A stretch of 64,000 nt of DNA from Sutcliffiella horikoshii (GTDB lineage Bacteria; Bacillota; Bacilli; Bacillales; Bacillaceae_I), in the NCBI RefSeq assembly GCF_002157855.1, contig NZ_CP020880.1:4213586-4277585 (forward strand), in the 5' to 3' direction. The first letter of the stretch is position 1, and every line of letters starts with the position of its first letter. A program made the translations under genes and the position numbers. Shown in pieces: positions 25,572 to 33,800 of the stretch. The notes under the pieces were generated by a model. It was given only the letters and a program-made list of their open reading frames with translations, was not told the DNA's origin and ran no database searches.

Positions 25572-26444
25572 ATGGTGGATTTTGAATGGTACAGGAGTTT
25601 CATTTATATATATAAATACAATTCAGTATCTGAAGCGGCTAAAGCCCGAATTATGACACAACCTGCAATGAGTCAACACTTGGCTTCTTTAGAAGCAGAA
25701 GTTGGTGAACTTTTGTTTACTAGAACTTCGAGAAAAATGGTTCCCACGGAAAGAGGAAAGGAGTTATATTCTCAAGTAGCCCCCCTTATTGAGTCATTAG
25801 AAGTAACTAGTTTAAGTTTTCACTCTATCTCTTTGCCCACTCTTTCCATAATAAGAATCGGCTCTGCGATCGAATATTATTATGAAAATATTCTTCCTGA
25901 ACTTAGTGAATTTAATACATGTACTGTTTCACACTTTGGAACTGCCGACCAACTACTTGAACTATTAAAGGAAGATAAAATAGATATCGTTATTACTTCA
26001 CAAAAGTATCAATCACCGGGAATTGAATACTCATTTTTATGTGAAGAAGAATTTGTAATTGTTGCACCAAAGCACTTGGAAATACCAGAGAACTTGAACT
26101 TGAAGTCAAAAGAACAATGGCTTTTATCTCAAGAATGGATTAGTTATGGGTTAGATTTACCAATTATCAGAAGACTATGGAGAGAACACTTTAAAAAAAG
26201 GCCAATTATTAAACCAAATCATATTATTCCAAATTTACATCTTATATTAAAGGCTATAGAAAGTGGAATGGGAATAAGTCTAATTCCAACTTATATCTTA
26301 GTAAATTCAATGCACGAAGAAAAATCAAAAGTATTATTTAAGGAATTAAAAATTAATAATAAATTATATATTGCATATAAAACTAAAAATAAACATTTGC
26401 CAGAAATCAATAATTTAGTGAAAAAACTTTTAATGAAAATATAA
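25572..26444 (+). CDS. LysR-family transcriptional regulator
   Basis: This ~290-aa protein starts at the ATG at 25572, preceded by AGAGGTGAT; the GTG at 25563 lies in that site. The N-terminal winged helix reads EWYRSFIYIYKYNSVSEAAK and then TQPAMSQHLASLEAEVGELLF. The C-terminal periplasmic-binding-like domain would bind an inducer. It is in the same orientation as the DJ-1 and MFS genes downstream and may control them, although a terminator separates it from them. The gene is markedly AT-rich compared with the core genes. Confidence 0.92.
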   Translation: MVDFEWYRSFIYIYKYNSVSEAAKARIMTQPAMSQHLASLEAEVGELLFTRTSRKMVPTERGKELYSQVAPLIESLEVTSLSFHSISLPTLSIIRIGSAIEYYYENILPELSEFNTCTVSHFGTADQLLELLKEDKIDIVITSQKYQSPGIEYSFLCEEEFVIVAPKHLEIPENLNLKSKEQWLLSQEWISYGLDLPIIRRLWREHFKKRPIIKPNHIIPNLHLILKAIESGMGISLIPTYILVNSMHEEKSKVLFKELKINNKLYIAYKTKNKHLPEINNLVKKLLMKI

Positions 26445-26466
26445 CTAATTATAAATGTTTTATATT

Positions 26467-26508
26467 AAGTCATTCAGTTCATACTGGATGACTTCTTTTA
26501 TTTTTTTC
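26467..26508 (+). terminator. Terminator after the LysR gene
   Basis: AAGTCATTCAGT / ACTGGATGACTT forms a 12-bp stem with one G-T pair and a 4-nt loop, followed by a T-rich tail. Confidence 0.88.
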
Positions 26509-26662
26509 CTCGCAAGTCATTTATCAAAATGGTACAAGGTATATGCTTGTTCTTTAATATAAATATATTTATACATTATCCACAAAAACATAATTTGTTT
26601 TATAGGTAATGTAGGATTAGAATAGCCAATGTAACAAAATAAATTAATGGAGGTAAAATCTT

Positions 26663-27322
26663 ATGGCAAAAAAGATTTTAATGGTTGTTACTAATCATAA
26701 AGAACTTAGTAAAGATAAGCAGACTGGTATTTGGTTATCGGAATTTGCTGAAGCATATATTGAATTCACGAAAAAAGGGTACCAAGTTACAGTTGCAAGT
26801 CCCCTTGGAGGAAAAAGTACAGTTGATCCTAGTAGTGTAGATGTGAATACACCACAGGAGATTCTAGATACTGAAAAGTATTTACAGAACACTTTGAAAC
26901 TAGATGCTATATCTTACCAAGATTTTGATGCAATTTTCCTGCCGGGGGGACATGGTACAATGTTTGACCTTCCTAATAGTAAAAAACTTCAGGAATTGTT
27001 ACGGGACTTCTTCGAAGGGGATAAGATTGTTGCTGCAGTTTGTCATGGTCCTGCGGGATTAGTTGGTACAACATTATCTAACGGTCAACCACTTGTTTCT
27101 GGTAAACGCGTTAACGCGTTTACAGACAGAGAAGAGGCGGATACAGGACTAGGGGAGCAACTTCCTTTCCTATTGGAAAGTAGAATTCGTGAATTAGGGG
27201 CTATTTTTGTGGCTGCCCCAAACTGGTCATCTCATTACGAAGTGGATGGTAATTTGATTACTGGACAAAATCCTCAATCTACATTGGCTGTTACAAAAGC
27301 AGTTATTGAAAGATTAGGTTAA
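26663..27322 (+). CDS. DJ-1/PfpI (Hsp31-like) family protein
   Basis: This 219-aa protein has the class I glutamine-amidotransferase-like fold. The nucleophile elbow is AAVCHGPAGL with Cys127 and His128; Glu27 in WLSEFAEAY completes a probable Glu-Cys-His triad. FLPGGHGTMFDLP is the typical preceding block. Hsp31/YraA-type members detoxify methylglyoxal (glutathione-independent glyoxalase III) or act as chaperones. GGAGG precedes the ATG. It is followed by a terminator and then an MFS exporter, which suggests a stress-detoxification group under the LysR protein. Confidence 0.9.
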   Translation: MAKKILMVVTNHKELSKDKQTGIWLSEFAEAYIEFTKKGYQVTVASPLGGKSTVDPSSVDVNTPQEILDTEKYLQNTLKLDAISYQDFDAIFLPGGHGTMFDLPNSKKLQELLRDFFEGDKIVAAVCHGPAGLVGTTLSNGQPLVSGKRVNAFTDREEADTGLGEQLPFLLESRIRELGAIFVAAPNWSSHYEVDGNLITGQNPQSTLAVTKAVIERLG

Positions 27323-27328
27323 GATTTT

Positions 27329-27363
27329 GGAGACTGATAAAAGATATTATCAGTCTCCTTCTT
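27329..27363 (+). terminator. Terminator after the DJ-1 gene
   Basis: GGAGACTGATAA / TTATCAGTCTCC makes a perfect 12-bp stem with a 6-nt loop, followed by TTCTT. Confidence 0.88.
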
Positions 27364-27402
27364 ACTTGTTAAATTTCCAATAAATATAAAGGAGGGTTCC
27401 AT

Positions 27403-28620
27403 ATGGACTCACTCAATAATAATAAAGTAAGTCTCTCTAAAACTAAAAGTTCAACAGTTGCTCTGTATGCCCTCACTCTAGGCGCATTTGCCATTGGCTT
27501 AACGGAGTTTATCATAATGGGACTACTTCCAGAGGTTGCCGAAAGTATGCAAGTCTCTATTCCGATGGCTGGCTTGCTAGTTACTGGATATGCTCTAGGA
27601 GTTGCTATAGGTGCTCCAATCATTACAGTTGCAACTCATAAAATGAAACGTAAAGAACTCTTACTTTTCCTCATGATTCTTTTTATTTTAGGAAATGCAT
27701 TAGCGGCTCTTGCACCTAATTATACTACTTTAATGGTTGCACGTATCCTAGCAGCACTAACACACGGTTCGTTCTTTGGAGTAGGGTCTGTTATTGCAGC
27801 GGAATTAGTTCCTAAAGAAAAACGAGCAGGTGCTATAGCCATTATGTTTACTGGCCTAACCTTAGCCAATATTTTAGGTGTACCCATCGGAACCTTCCTA
27901 GGACAAGCATATGGTTGGAGATCAACATTCTGGGCAATTACAATAATTGGTATTATCGCATTAATAGGAATTATTTTTTTAGTACCAACGGTTAAAGCAG
28001 CAAAATCTAGTTTACGTCAAGAATTAGGAGTTCTACGTCGCCCTACCTTTCAGATTGCACTCTTAATGACGGTTTTTGGATTTTTTGGAGTATTTACTAC
28101 CTTTACCTACATTACACCAATTTTAGTAGATATCACTGGATTCTCACCAAAATCAGTACCATATATACTAGTTCTCTTCGGGATTGGTGTTACAATTGGA
28201 AATATTTATGGCGGAAAATTAGCAGACAGAAAGTTATTTCCCTCATTAATTGGTATTCTTATCATTTTAGCAATTGTGCTGGCCATCTTTAGTATTATCG
28301 ACCAGAATAAAATTTTAATGTTATTAACTGTTTTTATTTTTGGTATGGCTGCATTTGGGATAGTTCCCGGATTACAACTGAACGTATTGAATACTGCTAA
28401 AGAAGCACCAACTTTAGCCTCTACCTTAAACATTGCTGCATTCAATCTAGGTAATGCACTTGGCGCATATACTGGAGGAATAGTAATTGATTTGAATATT
28501 GGTGGTGGGCTTCCTGCTGTTCCTTTAGTTGCATCACTGGTAACGGTTGTTGGGATATTTTTCACGTTATGGGGTGCACAGCAACAAAAGAGAAATAATC
28601 AACAAGGATTAAACCATTAA
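27403..28620 (+). CDS. MFS transporter, DHA1-type (AraJ/YdhP-like)
   Basis: This 405-aa protein has twelve predicted membrane helices. TEFIIMGLLPEVAESMQVSI is the typical opening of the YdhP/AraJ branch. The loop 2-3 motif appears as ATHKMKRKELLLF and motif C as GVPIGTFLGQAYGWRSTFW. Members export drugs or sugars; no substrate can be assigned. AAAGGAGGG precedes the ATG. It lies 80 nt downstream of the DJ-1 gene beyond a terminator, so readthrough or a separate promoter is needed. It ends in its own terminator, which also faces rlmH. Confidence 0.92.
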   Translation: MDSLNNNKVSLSKTKSSTVALYALTLGAFAIGLTEFIIMGLLPEVAESMQVSIPMAGLLVTGYALGVAIGAPIITVATHKMKRKELLLFLMILFILGNALAALAPNYTTLMVARILAALTHGSFFGVGSVIAAELVPKEKRAGAIAIMFTGLTLANILGVPIGTFLGQAYGWRSTFWAITIIGIIALIGIIFLVPTVKAAKSSLRQELGVLRRPTFQIALLMTVFGFFGVFTTFTYITPILVDITGFSPKSVPYILVLFGIGVTIGNIYGGKLADRKLFPSLIGILIILAIVLAIFSIIDQNKILMLLTVFIFGMAAFGIVPGLQLNVLNTAKEAPTLASTLNIAAFNLGNALGAYTGGIVIDLNIGGGLPAVPLVASLVTVVGIFFTLWGAQQQKRNNQQGLNH

Positions 28621-28625
28621 TAAAA

Positions 28626-28655
28626 GGAGACCGTCTAGTTCGGTCTCCTTCTCTT
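28626..28655. terminator. Terminator between the MFS gene and rlmH
   Basis: GGAGACCG / CGGTCTCC forms an 8-bp stem followed by TTCTCTTT. It lies between converging genes. Confidence 0.85.
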
Positions 28656-28713
28656 TAATTAAGTGTTTTTAATACATCATTATTTAATAATACTTCCACT
28701 CTCTATTTTACCA

Positions 28714-29193
28714 CTATTTATGATACGGTTCACCCCGATTAATTCTAAACCCCCGATAAACCTGCTCCAACAATATCAACTTCATCAACTGATGCGGAAA
28801 CGTCATCTTCGAAAATGACAACGTATCATTCGCCCTTTTCATCACATCACTGCTCAAACCCAATGATCCGCCAATAACAAACGCCACTTTACTCTTCCCG
28901 TATGTGGCAAGCTTATCCATTTCCTTCGCCAACTCTTCAGAGGAACGCTGCTTTCCTTCAATCGCCAAAGCAATCACATGGGTATCTTCAGAAATCTTCC
29001 CTAGGATACGTTCGCCTTCTTTATTTTTCACTTGTTCCATTTCGGCGTCGCTTAGTTGCTCTGGTGCTTTTTCGTCTGGAAGCTCTACGATGTCTATTTT
29101 TGCGTAGGCACTCAAGCGTTTCAAATATTCATCTATACCTTGTTTCAAATACTTCTCTTTCAGTTTTCCAATTGTGATTATTGAGATATTCAC
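28714..29193 (-). CDS. rlmH: 23S rRNA (pseudouridine-1915-N3)-methyltransferase
   Basis: This 159-aa SPOUT methyltransferase is of normal RlmH length. It methylates pseudouridine 1915 of 23S rRNA, using SAM, on the assembled 70S ribosome. The knotted C-terminal region reads [18 protein letters not shown] and [18 protein letters not shown] followed by [11 protein letters not shown]. The start is a GTG at 29193 with AAGGTGG upstream. This is yydA in B. subtilis; a DnaA-box cluster begins just upstream of its start. Confidence 0.97.
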   Translation of the reverse strand: MNISIITIGKLKEKYLKQGIDEYLKRLSAYAKIDIVELPDEKAPEQLSDAEMEQVKNKEGERILGKISEDTHVIALAIEGKQRSSEELAKEMDKLATYGKSKVAFVIGGSLGLSSDVMKRANDTLSFSKMTFPHQLMKLILLEQVYRGFRINRGEPYHK

Positions 29194-29217
29194 ATGTCAT
29201 ACCACCTTGCAAACAGT

Positions 29218-29489
29218 TTATCCACAAAAGTTATCCACATATCAACAGTTTTCACCCACATTTAGTGGGCGAATATCAGTTCCCCACCATATATACAGCA
29301 GGTTCAGAACATAATTCACAGGTTGTTGATAACTTCTCTTCTTCCGGTATCAGCTCCAATATTGGTGCTTCTTCGTGCTCATCTATGTACATTTCCATCG
29401 CTAATTCAATATGCTCTAAACAACATTTCATTTTATCCACAATCCTTTCCATTCCTTCATTAACCTCACTAGAATACCATTTATCCACA
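29218..29489 (+). promoter_or_regulatory. DnaA-box cluster near rlmH
   Basis: Four exact TTATCCACA boxes occur at 29218-29226, 29231-29239, 29433-29441 and 29481-29489, all in the same orientation. The last two lie inside or at the edge of the small CxxH/CxxC gene. B. subtilis has an oriC-proximal DnaA-box cluster at the equivalent yydA locus that titrates DnaA; equivalence here is inferred. Confidence 0.75.
29276..29452 (-). CDS. CxxH/CxxC protein, BA_5709 family
   Basis: This is a ~58-aa protein. The name-giving motifs are CLEH (within KCCLEHIELAMEMY) and CELC (within STTCELCSEPAVYMV), which together probably bind one zinc ion. The ATG at 29452 is preferred; an in-frame GTG at 29488 would add 12 residues but has no ribosome site and lies in a DnaA box. 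Its function is unknown. In Bacillaceae it sits between htrC and rlmH, as here. Confidence 0.82.
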   Translation of the reverse strand: MERIVDKMKCCLEHIELAMEMYIDEHEEAPILELIPEEEKLSTTCELCSEPAVYMVGN

Positions 29490-29539
29490 TGTGTGGAAAC
29501 AGAAAGAGGAGAGATTTCTATGATCCCTCCCCATTTCTC

Positions 29540-30793
29540 CTATTCGCCGGTTGTATCTTCTGTCAAATCAACGGTCGTTGTTTTCTGGTCTTGGCCTCGG
29601 TAAAATGTAACTTCCATTTTATCGCCGACCTGTTTTTCATTATAAAGATGTTTTCGCAGCTCAATAACATCCCGAACCTGATCGCCATCCAGCTCCACAA
29701 TCACATCATATTCTTTCAATCCAGCATTGGCAGCAGGTGAACCAGGTGCTACACCCGTGATATACACGCCTGCACTAACATCTTTCGGAAGCTTTAACGT
29801 CTGTTGCCAGTGATAGCTGGACACATCCGACAACGAGCCGATGCTGACACCGAAATAAGGACGTTTTACCTGTCCATATTGCTCCAAGTCATTAATAATT
29901 GGAATCGCAGAGTTGACCGGAATGGCCAAACCGATACCTTCTACCGCAGACTGAGCAATTTTCATCGAGTTGATTCCAATCACTTTTCCTTGGATATTTA
30001 TTAAAGCTCCTCCACTGTTGCCTGGGTTGATGGCAGCATCCGTCTGCATAACATCCGCATGCCAGTCAGGTGTGCCGTCCCTGTTCACATCCACAGGAAT
30101 GCTTCGGTCAGTTCCCGAGATGATTCCTTGAGTGACTGATCCGGAAAATTGCAAACCGAGTGGGTTTCCGATGGCGATAACGGGTTCGCCTGTGCGGACG
30201 CTGTCAGAGTTTCCGAAGTCTGCAACCTTTGTGACCATTTCATCTTCCATGGACAACACAGCAAGATCTGTGAGCGGATCTTCTCCAAGCACCTCTGCCG
30301 GCACTCTTGTCCCGTCTATAAGGCTCAGTTCTACCTGCCCAGCGCCTTCAATAACATGGTAGTTCGTCACCACATAAGCTTTACCATTTTCTTTTTTATA
30401 AATAACACCAGAGCCTGTTCCTGCTTCGCCTTCCTCGTCTGTTTCTGTTTCCGTGTCGTTCCAGAAGGAGGCGTTTTGCAGATTGATAACCCCGACAACT
30501 GCTTCTGCTACATTATCTACCGCTTCTGTGACACCTGACGTTACATTGACAGAGACATTGCGAATCTCCGCTGCCGTTCCGCCCGATTCAGGTTGTTCTG
30601 GCAACTGCTCACGTTCCTCTACTGCCTGACGCTCGCTCCCATCTGGCATTATTCGTCCTGTTAGCCCAGGGAACGCCACAACCACTAGTAATACTCCAAG
30701 TGATAATGCTACAATTCCAGGGAGAAAATACTTCCCCCTGTTTCCTTTTTGTTTTGAGTGATCAGATGGATCTTGTTTGTCGTAATATCCCAT
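29540..30793 (-). CDS. htrC: HtrA-type membrane serine protease with PDZ domain
   Basis: This 417-aa protein (YyxA/HtrC) has one N-terminal membrane anchor (~22-45) and an extracytoplasmic trypsin-like domain with triad His146 (TNYHVIEG), Asp176 (LTDLAVL) and Ser260 (NPGNSGGALI). One C-terminal PDZ domain begins at about 310, with GVYITGVAPGSPAANAGLKE. It degrades misfolded secreted proteins at the membrane surface. It follows walJ after a 93-nt gap. The position matches B. subtilis, where yyxA ends the walRK operon. Confidence 0.95.
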   Translation of the reverse strand: MGYYDKQDPSDHSKQKGNRGKYFLPGIVALSLGVLLVVVAFPGLTGRIMPDGSERQAVEEREQLPEQPESGGTAAEIRNVSVNVTSGVTEAVDNVAEAVVGVINLQNASFWNDTETETDEEGEAGTGSGVIYKKENGKAYVVTNYHVIEGAGQVELSLIDGTRVPAEVLGEDPLTDLAVLSMEDEMVTKVADFGNSDSVRTGEPVIAIGNPLGLQFSGSVTQGIISGTDRSIPVDVNRDGTPDWHADVMQTDAAINPGNSGGALINIQGKVIGINSMKIAQSAVEGIGLAIPVNSAIPIINDLEQYGQVKRPYFGVSIGSLSDVSSYHWQQTLKLPKDVSAGVYITGVAPGSPAANAGLKEYDVIVELDGDQVRDVIELRKHLYNEKQVGDKMEVTFYRGQDQKTTTVDLTEDTTGE

Positions 30794-30886
30794 GTTGTCC
30801 TTCCTTTCTTTTCACGTCACAACCAAAATTTGTACGTTGCATCGTGTAAAAAAGGCAAAAAGAAAGGCGCTATAAGCCTAAGATTT

Positions 30887-31681
30887 TTACACGAAAGCAA
30901 GCGCGGTTGGTTTGTTCGGGTCTGTGTCATACAGCTCCACTTGTTCTCCCACCATTACACCTTTTGTGGCAAGTGTTTGCTGAACAGACATCCTCGCTAG
31001 ATCTTTCATGTTATTATCTTTACTTAAATGCGCCAAATAAATACGCTTCGTTTTGTCTCCCATGACATCTGCCATGGCAAGGGCTGCATCCTCATTGGAT
31101 ACGTGGCCGACATCGCTTAAGATACGGCGTTTGATGCTCCACGGATAGTGTCCCATCTGCAGCATCTGCACGTCATGATTGCTCTCAAAAACATAGGCGT
31201 CGGCATTGGAAATGATGCCTTTCATCCTGTCACTCACATAACCTGTGTCGGTGATGACCACGACCTTTTTATCGCCATCATGGAAGGAATAAAACATCGG
31301 CTCTGCAGCATCGTGAGATACACCAAATGACTGAATATCAAGTCCACCGAATGTTTTCACCTGTTCGATTTCAAAATTAAACTTTTGCTCTGTCGGGATA
31401 AGGCCAACCAGGCCGTCCATCGCCATCCATGTCTTTTCGTTGGCATAAATCGGGAGCTTGTACTTTCTCGCAAGTACGCCAAGTCCCTTAATGTGATCGC
31501 TATGCTCATGTGTTACTAAAATTCCGGATAGGTCTTCTATTTTTCTGCCTATCCCGTTAAACAGTTCTTGCATTTTTTTGCCGCTCAAACCAGCATCGAT
31601 TAAGAAAGAATGCTCCTCTGTTGCGACATAAATTGCATTTCCTGTGCTGCCGCTTGCTAGCACGCTAAAATGCAGGCTCAT
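30887..31681 (-). CDS. walJ: Metallo-beta-lactamase-fold exonuclease-like protein WalJ/YycJ
   Basis: This 264-aa protein has the [11 protein letters not shown] metal-binding motif (HxHxDH) plus later ligands in [10 protein letters not shown] and DTGYVSDRM and a C-terminal His (LAHLSKDNN). Family members bind two metals and have been described as 5'-to-3' DNA exonucleases linked to mismatch repair and to coordinating wall synthesis with replication. It is the fifth gene of the wal operon, 6 nt after walI. All metal ligands are present. Confidence 0.93.
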   Translation of the reverse strand: MSLHFSVLASGSTGNAIYVATEEHSFLIDAGLSGKKMQELFNGIGRKIEDLSGILVTHEHSDHIKGLGVLARKYKLPIYANEKTWMAMDGLVGLIPTEQKFNFEIEQVKTFGGLDIQSFGVSHDAAEPMFYSFHDGDKKVVVITDTGYVSDRMKGIISNADAYVFESNHDVQMLQMGHYPWSIKRRILSDVGHVSNEDAALAMADVMGDKTKRIYLAHLSKDNNMKDLARMSVQQTLATKGVMVGEQVELYDTDPNKPTALAFV

Positions 31682-31687
31682 GTCACT

Positions 31688-32479
31688 TCACTCCAATGTT
31701 CGATTTTCTTTTTTTATAACGGACCCTTCAAACGCGTTCACGTAAAAGTCCTCTTCCTCATTGACTACAATATGCCAAGTCGGGATTAATACATGAGAAT
31801 TGGTATAGTCGACGAGGGTGTAATATCCTAGCGTGACGTTTCCTACCTCGCTCCCCGGCTTCAAATCTCCTGTATTATACAGATTATATAATGCATCCAA
31901 GACGGAAATGACGTCCTGTTCTACATCCATTTTTTCTGTATCGACAATATAGGTTTGTTCGTAAGAAATCAACTCGTTTAAATCGTTGAGATACGCTACC
32001 ACCATCGCACTGTCATTGCTATAAATATTTTTCCCATCATATTGTTGGAAGAAAATAAGGCTTCTGTTTTGTGGATTAAATCCCCAGAACTCATATTTCG
32101 CCCCAAACAATAATTCTTCTTTAAAAATAGTCTCTAATCTAGTAATCATATTCATTTCAGGTAAGGGTATTGGCTCTTCCCAAGTAGAAACTAACTTGAT
32201 GTCTTCTACAATCTCCGCCTTTTGCCCATTTTCCGTTAACTTCGTTGTATCCTCTTCTGTAAATACATAGCTGTTTCCGCTTATATAACTTGCTTTGTCC
32301 GGTGCCTTTGGCAGTTGGCCATACGATATTTCATCTACTTTGAACTGCTCTTCCATAGAAGCTTCCGCCAAGATTTCCAGCTGATTGTTCTTCCTTTTTT
32401 CAAGAATTTGAAAAACAAGGAATACATTGAGGATAAGAAAGGTAATGATGAAAATGGTTTTGGTTCTCCTCCAATCCAT
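31688..32479 (-). CDS. walI: WalI/YycI, membrane regulator of WalK
   Basis: This 263-aa protein has a single N-terminal membrane helix (RTKTIFIITFLILNVFLVFQ) and an extracytoplasmic domain of the YycH/YycI fold. Together with WalH it contacts the WalK transmembrane region and restrains the kinase in B. subtilis. No enzymatic motif is present or expected. It starts one base after the walH stop codon, so translation is coupled. Confidence 0.93.
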   Translation of the reverse strand: MDWRRTKTIFIITFLILNVFLVFQILEKRKNNQLEILAEASMEEQFKVDEISYGQLPKAPDKASYISGNSYVFTEEDTTKLTENGQKAEIVEDIKLVSTWEEPIPLPEMNMITRLETIFKEELLFGAKYEFWGFNPQNRSLIFFQQYDGKNIYSNDSAMVVAYLNDLNELISYEQTYIVDTEKMDVEQDVISVLDALYNLYNTGDLKPGSEVGNVTLGYYTLVDYTNSHVLIPTWHIVVNEEEDFYVNAFEGSVIKKENRTLE

Positions 32480-32480
32480 T

Positions 32481-33800
32481 CTACATCCCTCCTTCTAAAT
32501 CATCGTTGCCGGTAAAATTTAATTTGTTCCAAGCATTGTTTTCCTTATACACCCAAATCGGTTCGATAATATAAACATCCGATTCTCTCTTCAATTCATA
32601 CCCGACTCGTATGTCCTGGATATTTTGAAGGTCACTGAAGTTGTCGAGTTCTCGCTGAACTTCTCTTCCTGAGGGGATGTTTGTCCCAATCGATTTCCAA
32701 GACAGAAATTCAAAAACAGGTCTCACGTATTCATAAATCTCATTATTTCGCCATGACTGGGAGATATCTGCCACGCCTCTTTCACCAAAATGGTAGATCG
32801 GATAATCCCCGATGAACATTCTGTAGACCACATTATGCTCGATTGTGCTGCTCGTCCAAGTATCAAGTTTGAACCGCTCCGGCTGTCCTGTCCAACCACT
32901 GTGTTCGTTCACGAACTCAATTCCCCGTTCAATCACATTAAAGTCCATGGAATTCCCGAGTCCTGTATTCCCCGGATTAACGTAGTGCAGATTATTATAG
33001 GGACGGGATACACTCATCAGACTGGAATCATCCCTGAAAACTATTCCGTCTGTTACTTGATCTCTTGTGACTATGCTTGGGTTGCTGAATAGGGCATTTT
33101 TAAAATCTTCCGGATTCAACTGTTTCGCATAATAATACCCAGTGCGGACTTTTGGCGCTTGTTCTGGGAAAAACACATACCGATTTTCATCTACTTCTTC
33201 ATAAATGAATGTTGGTAAGATTTTAGCCGTTTGATAAAACGTTCGAGATAACTCATTGGTAGAAAGATTACGAACCTTAGCTTGGTACACTTTTCTTTCT
33301 TCATATTGAACTAAATAAATGATTGGTTCACTTCCAACCGTTTCTCCAGAAAAATCAATCAGTATCCGATTGACGGAAATATTCGGAGGTTCACTATCAC
33401 TAAAACCTGTAATATATCGAAAGGTTTGCAACGGAATGTTTGTTGGAAAAACAACCTCCATTTTTCCACTTCCATGCATGAAAGAGTAGAAATCTTCCTC
33501 CGAGTAATTAGCTATCTCAATATCAAAAAGACTCCATCTTTCCAACTCTTCCATAAATAAATTAAGATCTTCTAGTTCCTCTGTTCCGTGATGAATACCA
33601 TCAAAATGGTATAACAATTTGCTAGGTTGAATAAGCTGGCCTATATCCTGCTTTTCGTTAATTTCCACTTCACTAATGGTGCTGTCGCCTTCGTCTATAT
33701 AATCAAAATCCGGCTGATAGGTCCATAAATTCCAGGTGAGAATCAAGCTTGTCAGGACAAGAATGGTTAATACAAGTGATTTAATATTTTCGTATTTCAT
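32481..33800 (-). CDS. walH: WalH/YycH, membrane regulator of WalK
   Basis: This 439-aa protein has one N-terminal membrane helix (SLVLTILVLTSLILTWNLW) and a large extracytoplasmic three-domain region. It matches YycH by length and by the C-terminal IGTNIPSGREV and IEPIWVYK regions. It acts with WalI as a negative regulator of the essential WalK kinase. Its ATG overlaps the walK stop codon by four bases (ATGA). Confidence 0.94.
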   Translation of the reverse strand: MKYENIKSLVLTILVLTSLILTWNLWTYQPDFDYIDEGDSTISEVEINEKQDIGQLIQPSKLLYHFDGIHHGTEELEDLNLFMEELERWSLFDIEIANYSEEDFYSFMHGSGKMEVVFPTNIPLQTFRYITGFSDSEPPNISVNRILIDFSGETVGSEPIIYLVQYEERKVYQAKVRNLSTNELSRTFYQTAKILPTFIYEEVDENRYVFFPEQAPKVRTGYYYAKQLNPEDFKNALFSNPSIVTRDQVTDGIVFRDDSSLMSVSRPYNNLHYVNPGNTGLGNSMDFNVIERGIEFVNEHSGWTGQPERFKLDTWTSSTIEHNVVYRMFIGDYPIYHFGERGVADISQSWRNNEIYEYVRPVFEFLSWKSIGTNIPSGREVQRELDNFSDLQNIQDIRVGYELKRESDVYIIEPIWVYKENNAWNKLNFTGNDDLEGGM

